From positions 744,001 through 808,000 of the forward strand of contig NZ_JASISM010000001.1 in assembly GCF_030063145.1 (NCBI RefSeq): a DNA stretch of 64,000 bases. Direction: 5' to 3'. Below, in pieces: positions 8,706 to 16,716 of the stretch. Positions within the stretch are counted from its first letter, which is position 1. Every line of letters starts with the position of its first letter. The notes under the pieces were generated by a model that searched no databases, was not told the origin of the DNA, and worked only from the letters and a program-made list of their open reading frames with translations. The DNA is from Cryobacterium sp. PH31-L1. GTDB taxonomy: Bacteria; Actinomycetota; Actinomycetes; Actinomycetales; Microbacteriaceae. A program made the position numbers and the translations under genes.

Positions 8706-9635
8706 GTGACCAGCGGCCTTCTACTCATTGACAAGGCGCAGGGCTGGACCAGCCATGACGCTGTCGCCCGAACCCGGCGTCTGGCCGGCACCCGCAAGGT
8801 CGGCCACGCCGGCACCCTCGACCCCATGGCCACCGGCCTGCTCGTACTCGGCATCAACAGCTCGACCCGGCTTCTCACCTACGTCGTCGGCCTCGACAAG
8901 GAATACCTCGCCACCATCCGCCTCGGTCAGTCCACCACAACGGATGACGCGGAGGGCGACTGCCTCACCCGCGCCACCGCCGAGCAGGTCGCCGGTATCA
9001 CCCCCGCGGCCGTCGCCGCCGGCATCAAAGACCTCACGGGCGACATCAGCCAGCAGCCGAGCGCGGTCAGCGCCATCAAAGTCGACGGTAAGCGTGCCTA
9101 CGCCCGGGTTCGCGCCGGCGAAGACGTGCAGCTGCCGTCCAGGCCGGTGACCGTGAGCGAATTCGACCTGCTCTCCAGCACCCGCCACGACGGATCTCTT
9201 GACCTCGAGGTGCGCGTCGAATGCGCCTCCGGCACCTACATTCGGGCCCTTGCCCGCGACCTCGGACTTGCGCTCGGCGTCGGCGGGCATCTCACCGTGC
9301 TGCGCCGCACCCGCATCGGTCCGTTCCGCATCGAGAATGCGGCGACCCTCGAACGAGTCGACGTCGCCGTCCAGCTCATTTCGCCAGCGGATGCCGCGAC
9401 CCGCCTGCTTCCAAGCCTCACGCTGACCCGCGAGCAGGCCGTCGACCTCGGTCATGGCAAACGCATCACGGTCGAGCCGGATGCCGCCCGTACCGGACCG
9501 GTCGCCGCCATCGCTCCCGACGGCCGCCTGATCGGACTGGTGGAATACCGTGGCGACCAGGCCAAGTCCCTGCTGAACTTTCCACCCGATGAACCGATAG
9601 CACCCCACCCGAGCGAATCGACCCCCACCCCATGA
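8706..9635 (+). CDS. truB: tRNA pseudouridine(55) synthase TruB
   Basis: A 309-aa TruB that converts U55 of tRNA to pseudouridine. The N-terminus GLLLIDKAQGWTSHDAVAR and the catalytic block KVGHAGTLDPMATGLL, with the nucleophile Asp39, are standard, followed by VECASGTYIRALARDLG. The frame is open far upstream, but family alignment places the start at GTG 8706. TACCCT at 8694-8699 lies 6 nt before it, so translation is probably leaderless rather than from the overlapping AGGGAG. The stop overlaps the next ATG by 4 bp. Confidence 0.95.
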   Translation: MTSGLLLIDKAQGWTSHDAVARTRRLAGTRKVGHAGTLDPMATGLLVLGINSSTRLLTYVVGLDKEYLATIRLGQSTTTDDAEGDCLTRATAEQVAGITPAAVAAGIKDLTGDISQQPSAVSAIKVDGKRAYARVRAGEDVQLPSRPVTVSEFDLLSSTRHDGSLDLEVRVECASGTYIRALARDLGLALGVGGHLTVLRRTRIGPFRIENAATLERVDVAVQLISPADAATRLLPSLTLTREQAVDLGHGKRITVEPDAARTGPVAAIAPDGRLIGLVEYRGDQAKSLLNFPPDEPIAPHPSESTPTP

Positions 9636-10000
9636 TCGAATGGTTCACCTGGCTGCAACTGGCCATCGCCGTGCCCGGCGGCGTTCTCTGCGTCGTCCTC
9701 GGCCTGTTCGGGCGCAAACCCACCGACCTCACTATGGGCGCGACCGCCCTGGTCGAACTCCTGTTGATCGTGCAGCTCGCGGCCGCGATCGCGGCGCCGC
9801 TGGCCGGCAATACGGCCACCGGCAGCCTTCTGGAGTTCTATACCTACCTGATCAGTGCTATCCTGCTGCCGGTCGCGGCCGGATTCTGGGCCCTGGTCGA
9901 ACGCAGCCGCTGGAGCACGGTGATCCTCGGCGTCACCTCCCTGTCGGTCGCCGTCATGCTGTACCGCATGAACCAGATCTGGAACGTGCAGGGCAGCTAG
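9632..10000 (+). CDS. small membrane protein, unknown function
   Basis: A 122-aa protein with four predicted hydrophobic helices (about residues 4-26, 36-60, 66-88, 92-112) and no motif I recognise. Short polar turns contain GRKPTDLT and ERSRWST. Its ATG overlaps the truB stop by 4 bp, which indicates co-translation. The next gene, also a small four-helix protein, lies about 60 bp downstream, followed by ribF. Conserved small membrane proteins at this spot are common in related genomes, but no role is known to me. Confidence 0.75.
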   Translation: MIEWFTWLQLAIAVPGGVLCVVLGLFGRKPTDLTMGATALVELLLIVQLAAAIAAPLAGNTATGSLLEFYTYLISAILLPVAAGFWALVERSRWSTVILGVTSLSVAVMLYRMNQIWNVQGS

Positions 10001-10059
10001 ACGGTTCCAGGTCCGCTGCGGATGCTGCAATAATTATCGAACCAGATGAATGCCGAGCA

Positions 10060-10497
10060 ATGACACAATCAGACTCCGAAACGCCAGCCCCCTCCAGCCG
10101 GGTGAGCGGCATCGGCCGACTCCTCATCGCCGTCTATGGCGTGCTGGCCCTCGCGGCCACCGGGCGTTCGTTCGTGCAGATCGTGCGGGCTTTCGATGAA
10201 GCCCCGCTCGCCTACACGCTGTCGGCTCTCGCGGCCGTCGTCTACATTGTGGCCACGGTCGCCCTGGTCAAACGCAGCGCCCTCTGGTATCGCATCGCCT
10301 GGATCACGATCAGCTTCGAACTGCTCGGGGTGCTCGTCGTGGGAACGCTGAGCCTGGTCGACCCGGCCCTGTTCCAGCACGCCACCGTGTGGTCGGTCTA
10401 CGGCAGCGGCTACCTCTTCATTCCGCTGGTACTCCCGCTGCTGGGCATGTGGTGGCTTCGACGTCACCCGGTCACGTTGGCCGAGGCGCGCGCATGA
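10060..10497 (+). CDS. small membrane protein, unknown function
   Basis: A 145-aa protein with four hydrophobic helices after a short polar Ser/Pro-rich N-terminus (SDSETPAPSSRVSG). Segments such as LLIAVYGVLALAATGRSFVQ and YTLSALAAVVYIVATVALV are clearly membrane-spanning. It resembles the uncharacterised four-helix proteins found next to ribF in Microbacteriaceae. The stop overlaps the ribF start by 4 bp (ATGA), so it is probably the proximal gene of a coupled pair with ribF. Function unknown. Confidence 0.75.
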   Translation: MTQSDSETPAPSSRVSGIGRLLIAVYGVLALAATGRSFVQIVRAFDEAPLAYTLSALAAVVYIVATVALVKRSALWYRIAWITISFELLGVLVVGTLSLVDPALFQHATVWSVYGSGYLFIPLVLPLLGMWWLRRHPVTLAEARA

Positions 10498-11441
10498 AAA
10501 TTCTCTACGGTGTCGACTCGGTGCCGAGCGACTGGCCCGCCTCTGCGGTGAGCATCGGCAAGTTCGACGGTGTGCACGCCGGGCATCGCGCGGTCATCGC
10601 CGAACTCAAGGCCATCGCGGCCAGGGAACAACTTGTGGCCGCCGTGGTCACGTTCGACCGGCATCCGCTGGCCCTGCTTTCGCCGGCCACCTGCCCGAGC
10701 ATGCTGGTCAGCGCCGAGCAGAAACTCAACCTGATCGCCGAGACCGGCGTTGATGCCACGCTACTGCTCGAATTCAACCAGGCACTCTCCAGCCTGCCTC
10801 CGCGTGAGTTCATCGAGCGCATCCTGGTCACCGCCCTGCACGCCCGGTTTGTGCTGGTCGGTCGCGACTTTCGGTTCGGGGCGAAGGGCGCGGGCGACGT
10901 TGCCCTGCTCCGTGAGCTCGGCGCCGAGTTCGGCTACGAAGTGCGCCTGATCGACGACGTGAAGCCCGACGGCGCCCGAAGGGTGTCGTCGACCTGGATC
11001 CGCGAGCTGCTCGAGAGCGGCGAGGTGACCGAAGCCGGCGAACTGCTCGGCCACCTGCCCACCGTTCGCGGCGTCGTCGTGCACGGTGCCGCCAGGGGCC
11101 GTGAGCTCGGTTTTCCCACCGCCAACCTGTCAGCCGATTCCGACGGCCTGATTCCCGCCGACGGCGTGTACGCCGGCTGGCTGAGCGATGCGGGATCCCG
11201 CTACCCGGCCGCCATCTCGGTGGGTAACAACCCGACCTTCGACGGCGTGGCCCAGAAACAGGTAGAAGCGTACGTGCTCGACGAAGTGGATCTTGACCTC
11301 TACGACCACATCGTCGACGTATCGTTCGTGGAGCGGATTCGCGGCATGGTCGCCTATTCGGGCATCGACCCGTTGATCGCGCAAATCCGTGACGACGTCG
11401 CGCGGGTTCGAATGATTCTCAGCCGCACGAACGCGCACTAG
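10494..11441 (+). CDS. ribF: bifunctional riboflavin kinase/FAD synthetase
   Basis: A 315-aa RibF that phosphorylates riboflavin to FMN and adenylates FMN to FAD. The N-terminal nucleotidyltransferase domain shows SIGKFDGVHAGHRAVI (the GXHXGH-type adenylylation motif), VTFDRHP and VGRDFRFG. The C-terminal riboflavin kinase domain has GRELGFPTANL and the conserved NPTF loop. The start at 10494 overlaps the preceding stop and removes an unrelated N-terminal extension. The end shares a CTAG tetranucleotide with the converging small gene at 11438. Confidence 0.95.
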   Translation: MKILYGVDSVPSDWPASAVSIGKFDGVHAGHRAVIAELKAIAAREQLVAAVVTFDRHPLALLSPATCPSMLVSAEQKLNLIAETGVDATLLLEFNQALSSLPPREFIERILVTALHARFVLVGRDFRFGAKGAGDVALLRELGAEFGYEVRLIDDVKPDGARRVSSTWIRELLESGEVTEAGELLGHLPTVRGVVVHGAARGRELGFPTANLSADSDGLIPADGVYAGWLSDAGSRYPAAISVGNNPTFDGVAQKQVEAYVLDEVDLDLYDHIVDVSFVERIRGMVAYSGIDPLIAQIRDDVARVRMILSRTNAH

Positions 11442-11668
11442 TCCAGCCGCAGCCGGTTGCCCACGGCGAACCAGGCCGTCGCGCCGAACAACGGGGCGAG
11501 CAAAACCGCCAGTACCCAGTTGGTGCGAACGGTGGGGCAGAGGTGCGCGGCCCGCCCGATCTGAACCACGGCGACGAGCGACAGCGTCAGCACCATCACG
11601 CCCGCGAACACCGCCAAAATGATGCCCACCCAGCCGTTATCGCCCACATTCCCCATAGCAGAAACCAT
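11438..11668 (-). CDS. PLDc_N-type small membrane protein
   Basis: A protein of about 76 aa with two hydrophobic helices, WVGIILAVFAGVMVLTLSLV and WVLAVLLAPLFGATAWFAVG. This two-helix layout matches the PLDc_N domain, a short membrane module also found at the front of cardiolipin synthases; here it stands alone. I chose ATG 11668, which has TACTAT (plus-strand 11674-11679) 5 nt upstream; ATG 11656 is an alternative. The upstream stretch is AT-rich compared with its surroundings, fitting a promoter. Function unknown. Confidence 0.65.
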   Translation of the reverse strand: MVSAMGNVGDNGWVGIILAVFAGVMVLTLSLVAVVQIGRAAHLCPTVRTNWVLAVLLAPLFGATAWFAVGNRLRLD

Positions 11669-11733
11669 ACCAAATAGTATTTTTATTGTACAGCCACAAA
11701 GGGAGAATGGTGGAGGTCTCTGGGTCATCGCGT

Positions 11734-11758
11734 CGGGGCTAGTTCGCCCCGGTACGCT
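11734..11758 (+). promoter_or_regulatory. inverted repeat and -10 box before the TetR gene
   Basis: CGGGGC (11734-11739) and GCCCCG (11746-11751) form a perfect 6-bp inverted repeat around TAGTTC. It ends two bases before TACGCT (11753-11758), a likely -10 box for the TetR-family gene at 11788. Position suggests an autoregulatory operator, although a small terminator for incoming transcription is also possible. Confidence 0.4.
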
Positions 11759-11787
11759 GGGAACAAGAGTAAATTCCTGGGGGTTTT

Positions 11788-12441
11788 ATGTCACAACAAG
11801 CACGAGCGATAGAAACGCGCGCGGCGATAATTCGCGGTGCCGCGGAAGCTTTCGAGCAACGCGGGTACGGGAGCACGTCCCTCGCGCAGGTGAGCGCTGC
11901 CGCCGGGGTAACCAAGGGGGCCCTGTACTTTCACTTCGATTCCAAGGAAGCCCTCGCGGTGGCCATTATCGATGCCCAGCACGAGAAATCGGTCGGTGCC
12001 GGCCGAGCGCTGCTCGACAGAAACGTGCCAGGCCTGCGCGCCCTCGTCTCCATGTCCTACGAGCTGGCTCGTCAGCTTCGCGATGACCTCATCGTCAGCG
12101 CCGGAGTGCGCCTGACCATTGAGGCGGTGAACTTCTCCACTCCGGTGTCGGCTCCCTATCTCGACTGGATGGTCGCCTGCGAGGAGTTTTTGCGCCGGGG
12201 AATCGCCGAGGGGGACGTGGCTCCAACGATCGATGTGGCGGCTGCGGCACGCTTCTTCACCGCCGGCTTCACCGGCGTGCAGGTCGTCTCGGACGTGCTG
12301 ACCAAGCGCGGCGATATCGACCAACGACTGACCGACATGTGGGCGCTGATGCTGCCCGGTCTCGTCGCCCCCGAACGCTGGGACGACCTGAAGAATCTGG
12401 CCACCGAGGTGCAGCAGGAACGCAGGAAGCCGCAGCCCTAG
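11788..12441 (+). CDS. TetR/AcrR family regulator, gamma-butyrolactone-receptor-like
   Basis: A 217-aa TetR-family repressor. The helix-turn-helix is YGSTSLAQVSAAAGVTKGALYFHFDSKEALA (about residues 27-57). This wording, followed by a QHE segment, resembles the ScbR/ArpA branch that binds gamma-butyrolactones in Streptomyces, although the ligand cannot be read from sequence. The effector domain is all-helical and typical in length. The start is chosen at ATG 11788 after a G-rich stretch. An MFS exporter begins 9 bp after its stop, so the regulator may control that exporter. Confidence 0.85.
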   Translation: MSQQARAIETRAAIIRGAAEAFEQRGYGSTSLAQVSAAAGVTKGALYFHFDSKEALAVAIIDAQHEKSVGAGRALLDRNVPGLRALVSMSYELARQLRDDLIVSAGVRLTIEAVNFSTPVSAPYLDWMVACEEFLRRGIAEGDVAPTIDVAAAARFFTAGFTGVQVVSDVLTKRGDIDQRLTDMWALMLPGLVAPERWDDLKNLATEVQQERRKPQP

Positions 12442-12450
12442 ACTGACCGA

Positions 12451-13674
12451 GTGAATACTGCCGTCTCCCGCCGACTGTGGCCGGGGCGCGGCCTCGCCCT
12501 GCTGGGCATCATTTTCGTCGCGGCAAACCTGCGCAACGCGGTGGCCGCACTCTCGCCGATCGTGACCGAGATCAACGTCGATATCCCGCTGAGCGCGGTG
12601 TCGATCGGGGTGCTCGGCATGCTGCCACCGGTGTGCTTTGCCCTGTTCGGCATCTTCACCCCCATGATCACCCGCCGCCACGGTCTCGAAGTGCCACTCG
12701 TGCTCGCCCTCGTCGCGATTCTTCTCGGTCACGTCACTCGAGGCCTGTCCGGCTCGATCACCATGCTCATCATCGGCAGCGTCATCGCCTTCGCCGGACT
12801 CGGCGTCGGCAACGTGCTGCTGCCGCCGTTGGTCAAGAAATACTTTCCGGACCGTGTCGGCCTCATGACGAGCGTCTACGTGACCGTGGTGTCCCTGAGT
12901 ACCCTGGTGCCGCCACTGATCGCCGTTCCGGTAGCGGATGCCGCCGGCTGGCGGGTCTCGCTCGGCATGTGGATGCTGCTTGCCCTGCTCGCTCTGGTGC
13001 CGTGGATCACCATGCTGGTGCGGCATCGCACCACGCAAACGCCCGGCCCGGTCGTGGACGAGGCTGACGCTGCCATTCTCGGTCGCCTGTGGAAATCCTC
13101 CATCGCCTGGGCGATCGCGGGGGTGTTTGCGGCCTCCTCTCTCAACGCGTACGCCATGTTCGCCTGGCTTCCGCAACTGCTCGTCGATACGGCGGGGGTC
13201 AGTCCGGCCCAGGCCGGCACGCTGCTCGCGGTCTATGCCGGCATGGGAATCCCGTGCGCGCTGATCATCCCGGTGCTCACCGCGCGCATGGCCAATGTCG
13301 GGCCGCTCGTCTATATCGGGGTATTCCTGTTCATGGCCGGTGATCTCGGTCTGCTGTTCGCGCCGGAGACCCTAACCTGGCTCTGGGTAAGTTTTGCGGG
13401 CCTGGGGCCGTTGTTCTTTCCGCTCGCGCTCGTGCTGATCAACCTGCGCACCCGTACCCACGCTGGCGCTGTGGCTCTCAGTGGCTTTGTGCAGAGCGTC
13501 GGCTACACCCTGGGAGCCCTGGGGCCGCTGGTCTTCGGTTTGTTGCACGAGCTCAGCGGCGGCTGGACCTGGCCGCTCGGCTTTCTGCTCGCCACCGCTC
13601 TGGCCATCATCATCGCCGGTACCGTGATCGGTCGTCCGCACATGCTCGAAGACGATCTGGAACGCTCCCGCTGA
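12451..13674 (+). CDS. MFS transporter, CynX/NimT family
   Basis: A 407-aa major facilitator protein with about twelve membrane helices. RGLALLGIIFVAANLRNAV in helix 1 and the LGMLPPVCFALFGIFTP region match the CynX/NimT-type group, which includes cyanate and 2-nitroimidazole transporters; substrate is unknown here. GTG 12451 has TAGACT at 12439-12444, exactly 6 nt upstream, so the gene seems to have its own leaderless promoter overlapping the end of the TetR gene. It converges on the ROK kinase gene with only 6 bp between the stops. Confidence 0.85.
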   Translation: MNTAVSRRLWPGRGLALLGIIFVAANLRNAVAALSPIVTEINVDIPLSAVSIGVLGMLPPVCFALFGIFTPMITRRHGLEVPLVLALVAILLGHVTRGLSGSITMLIIGSVIAFAGLGVGNVLLPPLVKKYFPDRVGLMTSVYVTVVSLSTLVPPLIAVPVADAAGWRVSLGMWMLLALLALVPWITMLVRHRTTQTPGPVVDEADAAILGRLWKSSIAWAIAGVFAASSLNAYAMFAWLPQLLVDTAGVSPAQAGTLLAVYAGMGIPCALIIPVLTARMANVGPLVYIGVFLFMAGDLGLLFAPETLTWLWVSFAGLGPLFFPLALVLINLRTRTHAGAVALSGFVQSVGYTLGALGPLVFGLLHELSGGWTWPLGFLLATALAIIIAGTVIGRPHMLEDDLERSR

Positions 13675-13680
13675 CGGACC

Positions 13681-14625
13681 TCAGGGCACCAGTTCGGCTC
13701 GGTGGATCAGTGCCGCAGCACCGATCAGCGGCCCGTCGCCCGACAGGGCTGACGGAACCAGTCGCACTCGGGTGGCGTAGGCGAACTGCACCCGCCGTTT
13801 GATCGCCTCGCGGGCGAACTCGAGCAGGTCGGGGGTGACGTTGGAGAAGCCGCCGCCGATGGCCACCAGGTCTAGGTCGAGCAGTGTCGCTGCGGACGCG
13901 ATGGCCTGGCCGAGCGCCCCGCCGCTGCGTGCGACGGCGGCGACCGCGATCGGATCGGCGGCCGCGTAGGCTGCCGCGAGGTCTTCGCCCGACTCGCCGG
14001 TGAACCCCTGGCGACGCGCCCAGGCGACGGTCTTCGGACCGGAGGCGATGGCCTCGATGCAGCCCACGCCACCGCAGGCGCAGGGGTCGCCAAAACCGCC
14101 GACCTCAATGTGGCCGATATGCCCCGCGTTGCCGGTCGGCCCCGACGCGGTCACGCCGCCGAGGATCAGGCCGCCGCCGATGCCCGTTGACACGATCATG
14201 CCCATCAGGTTGTCGACGCCCTGGCCGGCGCCCACCCAGTGCTCGGCGAGGGTGATGCAGAGCCCGTCCATGCGCAGGCGCACCGGCAGGCCGGGAACTA
14301 GGCCGGCCACCAGCTCCTTGAGCGGATACTCGCGCCAGACCGCCAGATTCAACGGGGACACCGCCCCCTGTCGCAAGTGGATCGGCCCGGCACAGCCGAT
14401 ACCAACCCCGACCAGCGGATATCCCGGAGGCAGGCTCGCCAGGGTCTGGAGCACCACACCCTGGACAGCGGATGCCAGTTGTTCGCTCGTCGCGCGCCCC
14501 CCGGTGGGTGCGCGGTGTCGGCTGGTACTGAGCACGACTCCGAGGTTATCCACCAGGGCTGCTTCCACCTTGGTGCCCCCGACATCGACGGCGAGAACGT
14601 ACGTGGAGGCTTCAATGGCGGGCAT
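13681..14625 (-). CDS. ROK family sugar kinase
   Basis: A 314-aa ROK protein, probably a glucokinase or N-acetylhexosamine kinase. The ATP site is VLAVDVGGTKVEAALVD, the sugar-binding region ends in TGIGGGLILGG, and the zinc-site block HIGHIEVGGFGDPCACGGVGCIEA has the CXCGXXGCXE motif. There is no N-terminal helix-turn-helix, so it is a kinase rather than a NagC/XylR-type repressor. ATG 14625 was chosen because TACGAT (plus strand 14632-14637) lies 6 nt upstream. It is divergent from the deoxyribose operon, but a link is not established. Confidence 0.87.
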   Translation of the reverse strand: MPAIEASTYVLAVDVGGTKVEAALVDNLGVVLSTSRHRAPTGGRATSEQLASAVQGVVLQTLASLPPGYPLVGVGIGCAGPIHLRQGAVSPLNLAVWREYPLKELVAGLVPGLPVRLRMDGLCITLAEHWVGAGQGVDNLMGMIVSTGIGGGLILGGVTASGPTGNAGHIGHIEVGGFGDPCACGGVGCIEAIASGPKTVAWARRQGFTGESGEDLAAAYAAADPIAVAAVARSGGALGQAIASAATLLDLDLVAIGGGFSNVTPDLLEFAREAIKRRVQFAYATRVRLVPSALSGDGPLIGAAALIHRAELVP

Positions 14626-14651
14626 GCATTCATCGTAGAAGATCGCACCTC

Positions 14652-14710
14652 TGCTCAGATGAGCAACAATGCCTACGACTGTTGATTCCTGCGGCGGACC
14701 GTCGTAGGCT
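14652..14710. promoter_or_regulatory. inverted repeats between ROK gene and SorC-type regulator
   Basis: Two inverted repeats lie in the 115-bp divergent gap. TGCTCA-GA-TGAGCA spans 14652-14665. GCCTACGAC (14671-14679) pairs with GTCGTAGGC (14701-14709) across 21 bp. The right half of the second repeat covers TAGGCT (14705-14710), a likely -10 box for the regulator gene. This is where an autoregulatory operator of the deoxyribose operon would be expected. Confidence 0.5.
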
Positions 14711-14740
14711 GGCTTCAAACGATTGGACCGCGATCTTTCC

Positions 14741-15697
14741 ATGAGCGACATCGACGAACTCCTGTCCATCCGCGCCGCCGAACTCTATTACGAAGAGAAC
14801 CAGACCCAGGACGAGATCGGCGTGATTCTGCGCCTGACCCGGTGGAAGGTCGGCCGCTTGCTGGCCAGTGCCAAGGCCAACGGCTTCATCCGCATCGAGA
14901 TCGTGCACCCGCGCGCCCGACGGCTGCCGATCGAACGCCGCCTGCGTGAATCGACCGGCCTCACCGACGCCATCGTGGTCTCCTCCGCCGGCGTGTCGAG
15001 TGACGCCGAACTGCAGTCCCGCACCGCGCAGGCCGCCGCCGACTACCTCACCAGCCTCCGCCCGATTCCGCGAACCCTCGGCATCAGCTGGGGGCGCACC
15101 CTGCACGACGTCTCCCTGCACCTCAAACAGGGCTGGGCGCCGGGGGTCAACGTCGTGCAGATCAACGGCGGCGTCAGCCTGAACCAGCGCACCGGCACCG
15201 CGGCATCCACTGCCGTCACCATCGCCCACAAGGCAGACGGTTCGGCCACCCTGCTGCCGAGTCCGGCCATCTTCGAACGCCTCGAGACCAAGCAGGCGAT
15301 GGAAGCAGACCGCACCGTCGCCGGGGTGCTCGCCCTGGCCCGCAACGCGCAGGCCTACGTTTTCAGCGCCGGGCAAGCGGATGCGAATTCCGCCCTCGTC
15401 GACAGCGGCTACCTCACCGTCGAGCAAATCGACGAACTCGTCTCCCGCGGCGCGGTCGGCGATGTCGTCGGCCGCTATATCGATGCCAACGGCCGCATCG
15501 TCGACCCCGAACTCAACGAACGCACGGTCGGTATTCAGATCGACCAGTTGCGCCGCGCCCCGCTCACCATCGCCGTCATCTCCGGAAACAACAAGCACGC
15601 CATCGCTCGCGCCGTCGTGCGTAACGGCCTGTGCACCGTGCTGGTGACCGACGAAGACACCGCGAACGCTCTGCTCCAGGAAAAGGACACCCCATGA
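14741..15697 (+). CDS. SorC/DeoR-type sugar-binding transcriptional regulator
   Basis: A 318-aa regulator of the SorC family, the family that contains Bacillus DeoR. The N-terminal helix-turn-helix is ELYYEENQTQDEIGVILRLT followed by RWKVGRLLASAKANG; the rest is the sugar-phosphate-binding domain with TLGISWGRTLHDV and VVQINGGVS. I prefer ATG 14741 over TTG 14723. Its stop overlaps the deoC start by 4 bp, so it very likely controls the deoC-aldehyde dehydrogenase genes, with deoxyribose 5-phosphate as the expected inducer by analogy with Bacillus DeoR. Confidence 0.88.
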   Translation: MSDIDELLSIRAAELYYEENQTQDEIGVILRLTRWKVGRLLASAKANGFIRIEIVHPRARRLPIERRLRESTGLTDAIVVSSAGVSSDAELQSRTAQAAADYLTSLRPIPRTLGISWGRTLHDVSLHLKQGWAPGVNVVQINGGVSLNQRTGTAASTAVTIAHKADGSATLLPSPAIFERLETKQAMEADRTVAGVLALARNAQAYVFSAGQADANSALVDSGYLTVEQIDELVSRGAVGDVVGRYIDANGRIVDPELNERTVGIQIDQLRRAPLTIAVISGNNKHAIARAVVRNGLCTVLVTDEDTANALLQEKDTP

Positions 15698-16707
15698 CTC
15701 ACAGCCCCCTGGCTACCTACCAGCCGGAACAGCGTGCCCTCGCGCTGATCGGCGGGGAGGCCACCGACGCCAACCTGCGCCGGTACCTGCACGGAATCCC
15801 CGGAATCGACGCAGTCGGCCTCGAAGCCCGCGCCGCCGACCTCGGCACCCGCTCGATCAAAACCAGCTCCAAACGCTGGGCGATCGACACCATCATCGGC
15901 CTGATCGACCTCACCACCCTCGAGGGCGCGGACACCCCGGGCAAGGTGCGCTCCCTCGTGGCCAAGGCGCTTGTGCCAGACCCGAGCGACCCCGGTACCC
16001 CCCGCGTGGCCGCGGTCTGCGTCTACGGCGACATGGTCGGTACCGCCGTCACCGCGCTCGGCTCGGCCCACGCCGCCGGCGGCACGGAGGGAATCAACGT
16101 AGCCGCCGTCGCCACCGCTTTTCCGAGCGGCCGCGCCTCTCTGGCGATCAAGCTCGCCGACGTGCGCGACTCGGTCGCGGCCGGCGCCGACGAAATCGAC
16201 ATGGTCATCGACCGTGGTGCTTTTCTGGCCGGCCGTTTCGGCCAGGTCTACGAGGAGATCGTCGCGGTGAAAGACGCCTGCCGCCGCGCCGACGGGTCGA
16301 TGGCTCACCTCAAGGTGATTCTTGAGACCGGCGAACTGAACACCTACGACAACGTGCGCCGCGCCTCCTGGCTGGCCATTCTGGCCGGTGGCGATTTCAT
16401 CAAGACCTCCACCGGCAAGGTGGCCCCGGCAGCGACGCTGCCCGTGACGCTGTCGATGCTCGAGGTCGTGCGCGACTGGCACCGCCTTACCGGCGTGCGG
16501 ATCGGCGTGAAACCGGCCGGCGGCATCCGTACCTCGAAGGACGCCATCAAATACCTCGTGACGGTTGCCGAAACCGTGGGGGAGGAGTGGCTCACGCCCC
16601 ACCTGTTCCGCTTCGGCGCCTCCAGCCTGCTCAATGACGTGCTTCTGCAGCGTCAAAAGATGACGACCGGGCACTACTCCGGCCCCGACTACGTGACGAT
16701 CGATTAG
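15694..16707 (+). CDS. deoC: deoxyribose-phosphate aldolase
   Basis: A 337-aa DeoC that splits 2-deoxyribose 5-phosphate into glyceraldehyde 3-phosphate and acetaldehyde. The Schiff-base lysine lies in DFIKTSTGK (Lys about 237), with EIDMVIDRGAFL and LKVILETGEL upstream and GVKPAGGIRTSKDA downstream. It belongs to the longer form of the enzyme, with an N-terminal extension compared with the ~220-aa short type. ATG 15694 overlaps the regulator stop. The acetaldehyde it releases is the natural substrate for the aldehyde dehydrogenase encoded next. Confidence 0.94.
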   Translation: MTHSPLATYQPEQRALALIGGEATDANLRRYLHGIPGIDAVGLEARAADLGTRSIKTSSKRWAIDTIIGLIDLTTLEGADTPGKVRSLVAKALVPDPSDPGTPRVAAVCVYGDMVGTAVTALGSAHAAGGTEGINVAAVATAFPSGRASLAIKLADVRDSVAAGADEIDMVIDRGAFLAGRFGQVYEEIVAVKDACRRADGSMAHLKVILETGELNTYDNVRRASWLAILAGGDFIKTSTGKVAPAATLPVTLSMLEVVRDWHRLTGVRIGVKPAGGIRTSKDAIKYLVTVAETVGEEWLTPHLFRFGASSLLNDVLLQRQKMTTGHYSGPDYVTID

Positions 16708-16716
16708 GGAACGACC

